Assembly: GCA_964530225.1 (NCBI GenBank)
Contig: CAZHBA010000106.1
Location: 1-27,779, forward strand
DNA from: CAZHBA01 sp964530225
Lineage (GTDB): Bacteria; Pseudomonadota; Alphaproteobacteria; UBA6615
Direction: 5' to 3'
Length of the DNA stretch: 27,779 bases
Both the position numbers and the translations under genes were made by a program. Positions within the stretch are counted from its first letter, which is position 1; each line of letters starts with the position of its first letter. The notes below the pieces were generated by a model. It was not told the DNA's origin. It made no database searches and saw only the letters and a list, made by a program, of their open reading frames with translations. Shown here in pieces: positions 15,736 to 23,673 of the stretch.

Positions 15736-16743
15736 ATGATTAACGCCGCCATGGTTGGCCTGGGCTGGTGGGGCAAGGTCCTCGTCCAGTCGGTGCAAAA
15801 CAAGTCGGATAAGATTCGCTTTACCGCAGGCGCCGTGCGCACCCCATCGAAGGTCATCGATTTCGCCGAAGAACAGGGCTTCACCCTGTACGATTCCATC
15901 GACCCCATCTTGGCCGACGACTCAATTGACGCCGTGGTCTTTGCCACGCCCCATTCGCGCCACGTCGAAGAGATCGTGGCGACAGCGAATGCAGGCAAGC
16001 ATGCTTTCATGGAAAAACCGCTGACACTAACCAAGGCCGGCGCGGAGGAAGCAGTTGCCGCCACACAAAAGGCCGGCATGACCCTCGGTATCGGTTTCAA
16101 CCGGCGCTTTAGTCCCGCGGTCGCCGCCCTGCGCGAACAGATCGACACCGACACTCTGGGTACTCTGCTCCATTGGGAGGGTACCATGTGCGCGCCCATC
16201 GGCATGGCTTTGACCGCCGATGCCTGGCGCGCCGACAAGCGTGAAACGCCAGCCGGCGGACTTACGCCGATGGCGATCCACATCATCGACTTGATGATCG
16301 ATCTGTTGGGCGAGATCGACGAAGTCTACTGCCAGAGCTTCCGCCGCATCGTTCCCAACGACCACGACGACACCACATCGATCCTGTTCCGCATGAAAAA
16401 TGGCATGTCGGGTTATGTGGGTACCCTACTGGCGACCCACCCCTCGTTCCGCATGCATGTGTGGGGTTCCAAAGGGTCGACCGAAATTCGCAATCCGGCT
16501 ATGGATGCCTTCCTTTACACCCCCAACAACACGGGCCAGATCACCGGTGCAGCGGGCATGATCAACACCGAGGAGCGCGATTTCTCCGGCTTTGACACCA
16601 TTTCGGCAGAGCTCGAAACGTTCGCCGATGCGGCCAGCGGCGGCGCGCCATACCCCGTGAAACCGGAACAGGCCATCCACGGCTGCGCCGTGATCGAAGC
16701 CATCGTCAAATCGGCTGAAACCGGAGTCGCAGTAAAGGTCTGA
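15736..16743 (+). CDS. Gfo/Idh/MocA family oxidoreductase
   Basis: A 335-residue NAD(P)-dependent oxidoreductase of the sugar/inositol dehydrogenase type. The Rossmann motif is GLGWWG at residues 8-13. The catalytic EKP is at residues 93-95 in HAFMEKPLTL, and PMAIHIIDLMIDLLG carries the conserved histidine and aspartate of the second active-site block. A GGGAGAG ribosome binding site lies four to five bases before the ATG. It is the intact counterpart of the broken family member at 1209-2267, but the two are divergent in sequence and not recent duplicates. It converges on the MDR gene with a 16-bp gap and has no operon partner. Confidence 0.93.
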   Translation: MINAAMVGLGWWGKVLVQSVQNKSDKIRFTAGAVRTPSKVIDFAEEQGFTLYDSIDPILADDSIDAVVFATPHSRHVEEIVATANAGKHAFMEKPLTLTKAGAEEAVAATQKAGMTLGIGFNRRFSPAVAALREQIDTDTLGTLLHWEGTMCAPIGMALTADAWRADKRETPAGGLTPMAIHIIDLMIDLLGEIDEVYCQSFRRIVPNDHDDTTSILFRMKNGMSGYVGTLLATHPSFRMHVWGSKGSTEIRNPAMDAFLYTPNNTGQITGAAGMINTEERDFSGFDTISAELETFADAASGGAPYPVKPEQAIHGCAVIEAIVKSAETGVAVKV

Positions 16744-16759
16744 CTTTCTCGACCAAGCC

Positions 16760-17683
16760 TCACCGCACCTGGAAAACCAACTTGCCGCGCAGGTGGCGGC
16801 CTTCGCTAACCCGATGCGCCGCTTCGGCCTCTGACAACGGATAGATGGTGATTTCCGGCACTCTTACCGCGCCAGCCTCAAATAATTCAACGATGCGTTC
16901 CAGATGCAGACGGTCGCGGCCGACGGCAGGGCGCAGCGACTGAGCGTCGTCCCGCGGCGACTCCGGGGCCTGAGGTCCAGACGCGATAAAGGCGGCACGC
17001 CCACCCGGTCGCAGCACGCTGAACGACCGTTGGGCGACATCGCCACCCACGGTTTCGAACACCGCGTCGCAATCGTTCACGATTTCGGTGAAATCCTGAA
17101 CGTTGTAATCAATGATTTCGTCAGCGCCGAGATCGCGCAAATATCCGATGTTTGCGGCGCTGGCGGTGGTAATTACCTTGGCACCAATATGCTTGGCCAA
17201 CTGAACGGCAAAGCTGGCGACGCCGCCGGCGCCGCCTTGGATCAAAATCGTCTCACCAGGCTGGAGTTTTAGGGTATCTTCGACTGAAATCAGCGCGGTA
17301 AGTCCGGTTAGCGCCAAGGCGGCAGCTTCATTGTGCGACAAGCTATCGGGTTTTTTCGCAACAATAGACGCCTTCATGGCGATCTTTTCGGCGTAGGCCC
17401 CTTCCTGACCCGCATCGCACACGCCAAAAACCACATCGCCAATGACCAAATCGTCAACCCCTTCGCCGACTTCGCTGACCAACCCGGAAAAATCACGCCC
17501 CAAAACATAGGGAAATTCTGTCATCTCGCTGTACTGGCCGGCACGCACTTTCCAGTCGGCGCCATTAACAGTGGCAGCGTGGATATCAACGACAACTTCA
17601 CCCGGGCCCGCGAACGGATCGGGCAGATCACCGTATTTCAATACCTCGGGCCCGCCTTGCGCCTCCATATATGCTGCTTTCAT
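16760..17683 (-). CDS. NADP-dependent quinone oxidoreductase-like MDR protein
   Basis: A 307-residue zinc-independent medium-chain dehydrogenase/reductase. It has a GroES-like N-terminal domain (VVVDIHAATVNGADWKVRAG, FPYVLGRDFSGLV), the segment AALALTGLTALIS, and a Rossmann domain with ILIQGGAGGVASFAVQLAKH then ADEIIDYN. The structural zinc cysteines of alcohol dehydrogenases are not present, which places it with quinone oxidoreductase-like enzymes acting on enones and quinones. The ATG at 17683 follows GGAGAGACC. The longer frame to 17743 adds only unrelated sequence. It is monocistronic as far as can be seen. Confidence 0.92.
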   Translation of the reverse strand: MKAAYMEAQGGPEVLKYGDLPDPFAGPGEVVVDIHAATVNGADWKVRAGQYSEMTEFPYVLGRDFSGLVSEVGEGVDDLVIGDVVFGVCDAGQEGAYAEKIAMKASIVAKKPDSLSHNEAAALALTGLTALISVEDTLKLQPGETILIQGGAGGVASFAVQLAKHIGAKVITTASAANIGYLRDLGADEIIDYNVQDFTEIVNDCDAVFETVGGDVAQRSFSVLRPGGRAAFIASGPQAPESPRDDAQSLRPAVGRDRLHLERIVELFEAGAVRVPEITIYPLSEAEAAHRVSEGRHLRGKLVFQVR

Positions 17684-17792
17684 GGTCTCTCCGCCTTTGC
17701 AATTTTGGCAACCGGGCCCACATGGTTCGCACCAACTTCTCAATTATCTATCGCGTAGGTGTGATACAGCAACTCCCTACCCTAACGCGGGA

Positions 17793-17824
17793 GAAAAGAA
17801 AACGAGCCTGCTTTCGGAGGCTCG
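17793..17824 (-). terminator. Rho-independent terminator with no assigned gene upstream
   Basis: A 7-bp stem CGAGCCT (17803-17809) pairs with AGGCTCG (17818-17824) across an 8-base loop. On the minus strand it is followed by TTTTCTTTTCT. The nearest minus-strand sequence above it (17831-18470) has no recognised gene. Confidence 0.75.
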
Positions 17825-17830
17825 GTTGAA

Positions 17831-18025
17831 TTAGCGATATTTGCCGGCCAGACGTACCGTCCGCGCCTGTCCGATTGCCGCGTGTTAGCGCGCGAGACCG
17901 CGTCCTGCGCTCTGCGTTGTTGAAGCGATATGGATGGCAAGCGTCTTTTGATAGGTCGACAGCTTGCCACGGCCAATGCTGCGCATTGGGTGGATTTCCC
18001 GTAGGCCGCGTTCCGATCGAAACAT
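17831..18025 (-). other. Possible small gene, remnant or non-coding RNA ending at the terminator
   Basis: A reverse frame from an ATG at 18025 runs 46 codons (MFRSERGLREIHPMRSIGRG and on) to a TAA at 17885. It continues in the same frame for 16 more codons (IGQARTVRLAGKYR) to a TAA at 17831-17833, seven bases before the terminator stem. There is no Shine-Dalgarno before the ATG. The content is basic and I do not recognise it. The terminator shows that a minus-strand transcript ends here. Whether this was a protein gene now broken by a stop, or a small RNA, cannot be decided from sequence. Confidence 0.3.
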
Positions 18026-18029
18026 TCGC

Positions 18030-18287
18030 GAAAATAAACTATTTAATTGTTTAATCATAATAATCTTTCCACTGGTCTCTATAAAAATATTAAAAAATTA
18101 TTAACAACAAAATGTACTAAAAAGCAATAAATTTATATATTTAGCTGACATTTAGTTTATAAAAGATTTTTATAGATTTAGTATAAGAATAATTATTTTA
18201 ATATATTTATCCTAATCTCAAAAGTAATCGACCAATTGTCTATTATTGATCCGTTAATTTCATGGTTCAGTAGCCGATCTAATTATT
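18030..18287. other. Strongly AT-rich block
   Basis: About 250 bp dominated by A and T, with runs such as TTAAAAAATTATTAA, in a region otherwise clearly GC-rich. No coding frame, no DnaA-box cluster and no iteron pattern that I can see. It separates the orphan terminator unit from the IS3 orfA fragment. It may be a promoter or silencer-type region for the minus-strand transcript, or a piece of transferred DNA. Confidence 0.6.
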
Positions 18288-18449
18288 TTTCCTCCGGAAC
18301 AGATCATCAGCATGCTTCGCGAAGCCGTGGCTGCATTGGTGCAGCATCAGTCTGTAGGCCAGGCATGCCGTATGTTCGGCGTGTCGGGGCAAATCACCAC
18401 AGCCGAGCTTGCCCGATCCATCGAAGTAGGCTCCAACTATCAAAAATGA
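18288..18449 (+). pseudogene. IS3-family orfA (transposase helix-turn-helix) fragment
   Basis: The forward frame reads FPPEQIISMLREAVAALVQH, then QSVGQACRMFGVSGQ. This closely follows the N-terminal helix-turn-helix of IS3-type OrfA proteins, which run PEQIIxxLREAExxLxxGxxVxExCRxLGVSxQTYYRW. The match stops at VSGQ, and an unrelated 18-residue tail runs to a TGA at 18447-18449. There is no orfB, no usable start and no visible terminal inverted repeats, so this is the scar of an old insertion sequence. Confidence 0.55.
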
Positions 18450-18467
18450 TCCCGTCTCTACACTTAG

Positions 18468-18911
18468 TCACGCTTCGAGGATCGGCGACAGCCATCCCAG
18501 TATCAAGCCGTACAAAAGATGGACGATCAAGGCAGTTAGCCAGCCCATTTTGTGGCCTTTGAGTCCGAAAAATCCGTCCTGCAGGAAGAACGGCACAAAA
18601 ACAAACTGCGCGCCAATGAACAGTATACCGCCCCAGATCAGGCCGCGCACGACCAAGTCACCGGGCAGATACTGCGCGACCACCGCGGCGTAAAGCAACG
18701 CAAAAAGAATGCCGTTCACATGTATAACGGCGATCCCCCAACCATAAGGCGCGGGGCCATCGAATGAGTCGCCAAAGGTAAGCTGCGTCATCGCGCGGGG
18801 AAAATCAAGCCGTGGCAAACCGTAGCGCGGTGCCCACAGGGCGAATATCAAGTGAACATAGGTGGCAAAAATTCCCACCGCCGACACAAGAATGAAAAAT
18901 TCTAAATTCAT
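18468..18911 (-). CDS. Four-helix membrane protein of unknown function
   Basis: A 147-residue protein with four predicted membrane helices: FFILVSAVGIFATYVHLIFA, HVNGILFALLYAAVVA, LIWGGILFIGAQFVFVPFFL, and LTALIVHLLYGLILGWLSPI. Several helices carry histidines (YVHLIF, VIHVNG, IVHLLYG), which could bind metal or cofactor. The ATG at 18911 has GGAGGGG just upstream, and a GTG four codons earlier would lie within that site. It is third in a leftward series after the metallophosphoesterase and methyltransferase genes, 48 bp below the latter. I do not know its function, and nothing supports naming it. Confidence 0.75.
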   Translation of the reverse strand: MNLEFFILVSAVGIFATYVHLIFALWAPRYGLPRLDFPRAMTQLTFGDSFDGPAPYGWGIAVIHVNGILFALLYAAVVAQYLPGDLVVRGLIWGGILFIGAQFVFVPFFLQDGFFGLKGHKMGWLTALIVHLLYGLILGWLSPILEA

Positions 18912-18959
18912 TTTCCCCTCCACTTACTTAACTGGTTTTATTGCGGTCCTCACAGGCCA

Positions 18960-19718
18960 CTACATTACAGCCGCCCGCAGCGCCTGTATTCGCACGGCGG
19001 CAACGACCGAAAAGGGTGTGTGGCCGGTAATCCGAATGTCAACAAACCCCGCTATCCGCAATGCTTCGTACAGATCGTCCTGATCCAGAACGCCTCCCAG
19101 CGACGTATTCCAAGCGGCAGAATTCTGCGCAATCTCCGTAGGTAGCGGTCCATCGCGCACGAGATCGCGGGCAACTAGACAGCCGCCCGAACGCAGTATT
19201 CTCGCCGCCTCAGCGAATGCAGCGTGCTTGTCCAGCGCCAGATTAAACGATGCGTTCGCCAACACCATATCGGCGGTTCCATCGGCTAGCGGAAGCTGTT
19301 CCATGTCGGCGGCAACGGGCCGCACAATGGTCCCGGCGAGTGGGCCAGTCGCCTCGCGCACCCGTTCGAGCATCGAAGGCGCCAAGTCGAGCGCCACGAC
19401 CATAGCGGCTGACGCCAGCCGTCCGGCAACCAAGAGGGCGTCGAGACCGGCGCCACATCCAAGATCGACCGCGACCCGGACCCCGGATAGGTCGACGTCC
19501 TCAAGCGCATAGCCGCAACCGCTGTACGAACCGGTAACTCGCTCGGGTAGATCGTCGAGCCAATCTTTCGGATAGCCGGCGGCAACGGCCCTGACCGCAC
19601 CTCCAGGAGGAAATGCATCCGTCTCGGCAAGGTGAGTATAGCGTCGACGAACCAAGCCCTTTACCTGATCCGCCCACGATGATGGATCAACTACGTCGGC
19701 TGAAATCGTCATCACCAA
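18960..19718 (-). CDS. SAM-dependent methyltransferase, ArsM-like class I fold
   Basis: A 252-residue Rossmann-fold methyltransferase. Motif I is VAVDLGCGAGLDALLVAGR, then ALDLAPSML, an acidic loop DMEQLPLADG, and motif IV-V region NASFNLALDK followed by LRSGGCLVARDLV. The N-terminal SYSGCGYALEDVDLSG and the LxxDK spacing resemble arsenite methyltransferase-like enzymes, but the set of arsenic-binding cysteines is not evident, so the substrate is open. The start may be GTG at 19718 or ATG at 19712. The GTG directly follows the metallophosphoesterase stop, implying translational coupling in one operon. Confidence 0.85.
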   Translation of the reverse strand: MVMTISADVVDPSSWADQVKGLVRRRYTHLAETDAFPPGGAVRAVAAGYPKDWLDDLPERVTGSYSGCGYALEDVDLSGVRVAVDLGCGAGLDALLVAGRLASAAMVVALDLAPSMLERVREATGPLAGTIVRPVAADMEQLPLADGTADMVLANASFNLALDKHAAFAEAARILRSGGCLVARDLVRDGPLPTEIAQNSAAWNTSLGGVLDQDDLYEALRIAGFVDIRITGHTPFSVVAAVRIQALRAAVM

Positions 19719-20477
19719 TTAGTGCGGCATATGGTCGGGATTCCAGAAAAACCCGCTCCGAATCATGCCGGCGATACGGTCGCCATGTTCGATCCAGCAA
19801 TTCTCGTTGAGCGTCGCCTGTTCTTCGCAATCGAACTCAATGTGCTTGATCTCGGTGTGCCATTCGCCGTCGCCCAAATACTCGACGATTCCATAGGAAG
19901 GCCGCGGATCCCCGTCCCACTGCATGCCGACGGCAGCGACGTTGACGATGGTTTGATCTCCTATCTTCCTCACATAAGGCCCGTGAATATGGCCGTGAGA
20001 CATGACATCGGCGGTGACCCCCCTGATCTTCTCCTTGACCTCGTCGTCGCTCAAGCGCAGCGGAATGGCATCGTCATCGCCAATGTTGTGCGGCGTGCCA
20101 TGGAAGATAAAGAAATCATGGCCGAGATCCGGAGTGTAGGTGATTGAAAACGGCAAATTGCCAAGCCAATTGAGTTGATCTTCCGACAGCAGATCGCGGG
20201 TCTGCTTGGCCATCCCGAACATCCAGGCCTGGTGCGGGCTATGCGGCTCGTGGGTTTCCCAACGCTTGTCGACCACCCAAAGATCGAGGTTGCCGACAAC
20301 CACATCGGTATTGGCGCGAGCGCGGATATTGTCGACCACTTCGGACGGTTGCGGACCGAGCATAATCAGGTCACCGATCACGATCTCTTTGTCGGCGTTT
20401 TCTTTGTCGATCTCCGCCTGCACCGCCTCCAACTGCGGCAGCTGGGCGTGGATGTCCGAATACAGGACAAATTTCAT
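19719..20477 (-). CDS. Metallophosphoesterase (YfcE/MJ0936-like)
   Basis: A 252-residue calcineurin-like phosphoesterase with all core motifs: D8 and H10 in YSDIHA, GDLIMLG, N63 and D65 in VVVGNLDLW, FIFHGTPHN, and SHGHIHGPY. The GNxD form in place of GNHE is normal for the YfcE/MJ0936 branch, whose members are phosphodiesterases of unsettled natural substrate. The C-terminal ~60 residues extend beyond the core fold. The ATG at 20477 is preceded by GGAGGGGAG. It is the first gene of the leftward unit with the ArsM-like methyltransferase and the membrane protein. Confidence 0.92.
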   Translation of the reverse strand: MKFVLYSDIHAQLPQLEAVQAEIDKENADKEIVIGDLIMLGPQPSEVVDNIRARANTDVVVGNLDLWVVDKRWETHEPHSPHQAWMFGMAKQTRDLLSEDQLNWLGNLPFSITYTPDLGHDFFIFHGTPHNIGDDDAIPLRLSDDEVKEKIRGVTADVMSHGHIHGPYVRKIGDQTIVNVAAVGMQWDGDPRPSYGIVEYLGDGEWHTEIKHIEFDCEEQATLNENCWIEHGDRIAGMIRSGFFWNPDHMPH

Positions 20478-20763
20478 GACACTCTCCCCTCCCGTTACTG
20501 GGCTGACCTCGAATTTAACGAGACATCGTTATGCAATGACAGCTAAACCGATCACACAAATTGACCTAACACAGGAACAGCTAGTCGTTGGCTCGATTTG
20601 ACGCGAACGCCGGAGGGGAGTCAAATATATTTCTAAATTCCAATCTAATAAGCCGAATATTGGATTATCACGCAGTTCTGTTTTTGCCGATGTGGCGTAT
20701 GCCTAAGGTAACCGCCCCGTTGTGTACACGAATGGCAGGTCATAATAAAAGGAGAGGATCACC
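20478..20763. other. Divergent intergenic region
   Basis: 286 bp between the leftward metallophosphoesterase operon and the rightward MetE-like gene. It must hold both promoters. I see no clear operator palindrome or riboswitch-like element. In particular nothing resembles a SAM or cobalamin riboswitch ahead of the MetE-like gene. Confidence 0.4.
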
Positions 20764-21945
20764 ATGTTCAACGCCACCAAAAACAAGGCCTTAGTGACCA
20801 CGACGACCGGGGCATTGCCGCGGCCCGCCTGGTACACCGAGAACTTGCGCGGCGCGCCGCTGTCGAGCGGCTTCTCCCGCAGCGCTTATCGCGAACAGCA
20901 TTTCGATTGCCTGGCCTGCCATGTCGCCGCGCAGCACAAAGCCGGCATCGATATTCTAGTCGACGGCGACACGCGTCTCGACGACGACGTCGCCGGGCGC
21001 AGTTGGGTCAGCTACGCCTACGAGCGCATCGAGGGCATGGGACCGCCACGCGTCGCCGTACAGCCTTACGCCGCAATGGCGGACAAAGGTCCCGGAGATT
21101 ACATTTGGGAAGTCATAGAAACCCGTCTGACACCCAGTGTCGAAGGGCCCATCGGCGCCGCCGATCTGCAACTCGACCGCGCCTGGAAGGCAGTCGCGCC
21201 AATGACCAACCGGCCGGTCAAGGTCGGCTCGATCTCGGCCCAGGTAGTCAGCCACATGTGCAACAACAATTATTACGGCGACCGCTATGAACTTTTGCTG
21301 GCGCTGTCGGAGGCCTTCAACACCGAGTATCACGCACTCGCCGACGCCGGTGCGCCTCTATTGCAGATCGAAGAGCCGTCGATCCACCAATCGATGCAGG
21401 TGGCCCATCAGGAAATATCCGCCGAGCAATATGTCGAAGCTTTCAACCGCGAGGTCGCTGGCTTGCGCGACAAGACCGAGGTGTGGTGCCACACCTGCTG
21501 GGGTTCGCCCGGCGCGCAGAAGATGTTCGCCGCCGATGCGTCGTATGAAAAGGCGCTGCCCTATCTCGACCAACTCGATACCGACGTGATTACGTTGGAG
21601 GGCGCATCCAACAACGGGCTCGATTTCGCGCACTACGGCGCGATGATCTCGAAGGATAAGAAAATCGCCGTCGGCGTAGTCAGCCACCGCACGCTACAGA
21701 TCGAGCGGCCGGAAGAGATCGCCGACCTGATCCGCCGTGCGCTGAAGTATATCGAGCCGGAACGGCTGATCCTGTCGAGCGACTGCGGCTTCGGCCGTCA
21801 GGCCATGAGCCGCAGCCACGCGTTCTACAAAATGGTTTCGCTGGTGCGCGGCGCCAACATCGTACGCCGCGAGTTGGGCCTCGACGAGGTCTATATCCCC
21901 GCCGCCGACCCCAATCTATCGATGGTGCCCGTAGCCGAGGACTGA
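20764..21945 (+). CDS. Cobalamin-independent methionine synthase II-family protein
   Basis: A 393-residue protein homologous to the catalytic C-terminal barrel of MetE. The zinc ligands are all present: H243 and C245 in WCHTCWG, E279 in TLEGAS, and C341 in LSSDCGFGR. The N-terminal half of MetE that binds the folate tail is missing, as in the stand-alone family II proteins. Those often sit in catabolic clusters and may transfer methyl or alkyl groups from other donors rather than make methionine. AGGAGAGG lies seven bases before the ATG. It is monocistronic, convergent with the sortase fragment. A demethylase-like role is possible but not shown. Confidence 0.9.
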   Translation: MFNATKNKALVTTTTGALPRPAWYTENLRGAPLSSGFSRSAYREQHFDCLACHVAAQHKAGIDILVDGDTRLDDDVAGRSWVSYAYERIEGMGPPRVAVQPYAAMADKGPGDYIWEVIETRLTPSVEGPIGAADLQLDRAWKAVAPMTNRPVKVGSISAQVVSHMCNNNYYGDRYELLLALSEAFNTEYHALADAGAPLLQIEEPSIHQSMQVAHQEISAEQYVEAFNREVAGLRDKTEVWCHTCWGSPGAQKMFAADASYEKALPYLDQLDTDVITLEGASNNGLDFAHYGAMISKDKKIAVGVVSHRTLQIERPEEIADLIRRALKYIEPERLILSSDCGFGRQAMSRSHAFYKMVSLVRGANIVRRELGLDEVYIPAADPNLSMVPVAED

Positions 21946-21957
21946 GCCGGTGAACCA

Positions 21958-22317
21958 CTACCCTTCCCCGATCTCCTTGCCAAACACGGCGTAGCGCCAG
22001 GGCTGGTTCCAATCGTTCGAGTTGAACGGATAGCAGATGGCCAGCGTCACCGCCGAGCGGTCGGGCGTAGCGTCGTGTTGCGCCGTACGCGCATCGGCCA
22101 CCTCGCCGCCGGCCAACCAGTAGCGCGCCCAGGTGCCGTCAGGGCGATGCAGGCGAAAGGTGTCGCCGGTTTTGAGCTCGCCGGTAAAATCAAAATGGGT
22201 GCCGCGGTGGCCGGTGATGATGCTATTGCCGCGCTCAACCGGCAGTGCGGTGCCGGCCAGGTAGCCGGGTCCGAAGGCAAGCGAGCGCCCACGCTCGACC
22301 GCCCTCCCTCGATCCAC
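21958..22317 (-). pseudogene. Class GN sortase lacking its N-terminal part
   Basis: The frame starts with a poor GTG region and becomes recognisable at LAFGPGYLAGTALP. It continues with IITGHRGTHFDFTGELKTGD, RLHRPDGTWARYWL, and LAICYPFNS then QPWRYAVFG. These are the class GN (marine proteobacterial) sortase blocks, with the catalytic His in GHRGTHF, Cys in AICYPF and Arg in WRYAV all retained. The signal-anchor helix and about 60-80 N-terminal residues are missing. No VIT/von Willebrand target protein, the usual neighbour, is present. It was probably cut when sequence upstream was replaced by the dehydrogenase gene region. Confidence 0.8.
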
Positions 22318-22391
22318 TAATCTGCCGCCAACCTGGCGCAGGAGTGCCGTCGGGACTAATGTTCAAGATTATGTTGAGGGGGAGTTTGATC

Positions 22392-23426
22392 ATGGCGAAT
22401 TATTCCATTTGCGTGCTGCCGGGCGACGGCATCGGGCCCGAAGTTACCGACTGCGCCCGCCGGGTGCTCGATACGTTGTCGGCTAACGGCGGGCCGAACT
22501 TCGATTTCGACGCCCACCCGGCCGGCCACGGCATCTTCCTCGCCGAAGGCCACTCCATGCCGGACACCACCATGGCGGCAGCCAAGGCGGCCGACACGGT
22601 GTTGCTCGGCGCCATGGATGTGGCACAGATTCCGCACGGCGGCGGCGAGCCGCTCGGCCAGCTGCGCCAAGACCTCGAGGTCAGCGCCAGCGTGCGCCCA
22701 TCGCGCACGATCGCCGGCATCCCCTCGCCGGCCAACGACATCGATTGCGTGGTGGTGCGCGAGGTGACCGAGGGCCTGTATTCACGCATCGAATATATGG
22801 TCAACAACGACATGGCATGCGCTGTGCGCGTGATCACCCGCGGCGCCTCGACCAAGACCGCACGCGTAGCCTTCGAACAGGCGACCGCGCGGCAAAAACA
22901 AGGAAGGGTAACGGCGGTGCACAAGGTCGGCGCGCTCAAGCTGACCGACGGGCTGTTCCTTGAGGCCGCCGAGACGGTGGCGCGCGACTATCCCGATATC
23001 GAGTTCGAGACCCGCAACATCGACGCCTGCGCCATGGAGATGATTCGCGAGCCCGAACATTTCGACGTCATTCTGGCGACCAACACTTTCGGCGACATTC
23101 TCTCCGACATCGCCGCCGGCCTGGCCGCCGGCCTCGGCCTGGCCGCGTCGGGCTGCATCGGCAACCAATGGTCGTATTTCGAGCCGGTGCACGGCACCGC
23201 GCCTGACATCGCCGGCCAGGGCATCGCCAACCCCTGCGCCGCCATCCTCAGCGCCGCCATGATGGTGCGCCATCTGGGCGAGACCGCCAGCGCCGACGCC
23301 ATCGACGCCGCGGTGTTCGACGTACTGGCGGCCGGCGGCGTGCGCACCGGCGACCTCGGCGGCAAAGCCACGAGCGCGGAGATGACGGATGCGATTATTG
23401 GGGCTTTGGAGAGACGGCTCGGGTAG
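22392..23426 (+). CDS. Isocitrate/isopropylmalate dehydrogenase family protein
   Basis: A 344-residue NAD(P)-dependent beta-decarboxylating dehydrogenase. Family blocks are LPGDGIGPEVTD at the N-terminus, REVTEGLYSRIEY (usual NTEG with Val for Asn), VHKVGALKLTDGLF with the catalytic lysine, NTFGDILSDIAAGLAAGLGL binding metal, and PVHGTAPDIAGQGIANP binding the cofactor. The ATG at 22392 has GGGGGAG seven bases upstream, and the longer frame from 22245 overlaps the sortase fragment and has no homology. It may act on a 2-hydroxy acid such as tartrate, malate or a homologue. Leucine synthesis is unlikely because no leu genes are near. It is single-gene by position. Confidence 0.92.
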   Translation: MANYSICVLPGDGIGPEVTDCARRVLDTLSANGGPNFDFDAHPAGHGIFLAEGHSMPDTTMAAAKAADTVLLGAMDVAQIPHGGGEPLGQLRQDLEVSASVRPSRTIAGIPSPANDIDCVVVREVTEGLYSRIEYMVNNDMACAVRVITRGASTKTARVAFEQATARQKQGRVTAVHKVGALKLTDGLFLEAAETVARDYPDIEFETRNIDACAMEMIREPEHFDVILATNTFGDILSDIAAGLAAGLGLAASGCIGNQWSYFEPVHGTAPDIAGQGIANPCAAILSAAMMVRHLGETASADAIDAAVFDVLAAGGVRTGDLGGKATSAEMTDAIIGALERRLG

Positions 23427-23450
23427 TGGAGGTGATCTGGCCTGCCCCCG

Positions 23451-23540
23451 TTAAGTGGTCCACCGCTTAAGTTAAAGTCCGTGCGGTTTAAGTTGATGGG
23501 CCGAGCATAGCCCATCAACAGCGTAGGTTGGCCCATCAAC
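23451..23540. repeat. Cluster of palindromes, possible insertion-sequence remnant
   Basis: TTAAGTGGT (23451-23459) faces ACCGCTTAA (23462-23470) with one mismatch and a 2-base gap. Then TTGATGGGC (23493-23501) pairs perfectly with GCCCATCAA (23510-23518) across 8 bases. A third GCCCATCAA copy lies at 23531-23539. It follows the dehydrogenase gene by 24 bp. It has no T-tract and so is not a standard terminator. Confidence 0.55.
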
Positions 23541-23550
23541 GTTTGGCAAA

Positions 23551-23673
23551 ATGGCCTGCGGCTTTCCCAGCACCGTTATCGTCGCGGTGTTGGTGCAAAC
23601 GCCGTTCCTCCAGCTCGGCACAGTGATGGCGACCTGCGTCATTGTCGCCACGCTGTTTTTAATTACCCTGGTT
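23551..23673 (+). other. Hydrophobic reading frame, perhaps a membrane-protein remnant
   Basis: From the ATG at 23551 about 40 codons form two hydrophobic segments (STVIVAVLVQTPFLQLG and MATCVIVATLFLITLV). After that the frame runs antisense through the end of the EamA gene and loses plausibility. It has no ribosome binding site and no family I recognise. It is probably the end of a lost transporter, lying next to a palindrome cluster. Confidence 0.25.

Noticed and set aside
17831..18025. Flagellin C-terminal remnant
   Set aside because: Short stretches such as LQQRRAQDAVSRAN vaguely recall flagellin ends, but no frame gives a sustained match and the final residues do not fit.
18030..18287. 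Replication origin in the AT-rich block
   Set aside because: No DnaA-box cluster or iterons are visible and no dnaA, parAB or similar neighbour exists.
18960..19718. Bona fide arsenite methyltransferase arsM
   Set aside because: The general layout is similar, but the full set of arsenic-binding cysteines is not visible and no ars genes are nearby.
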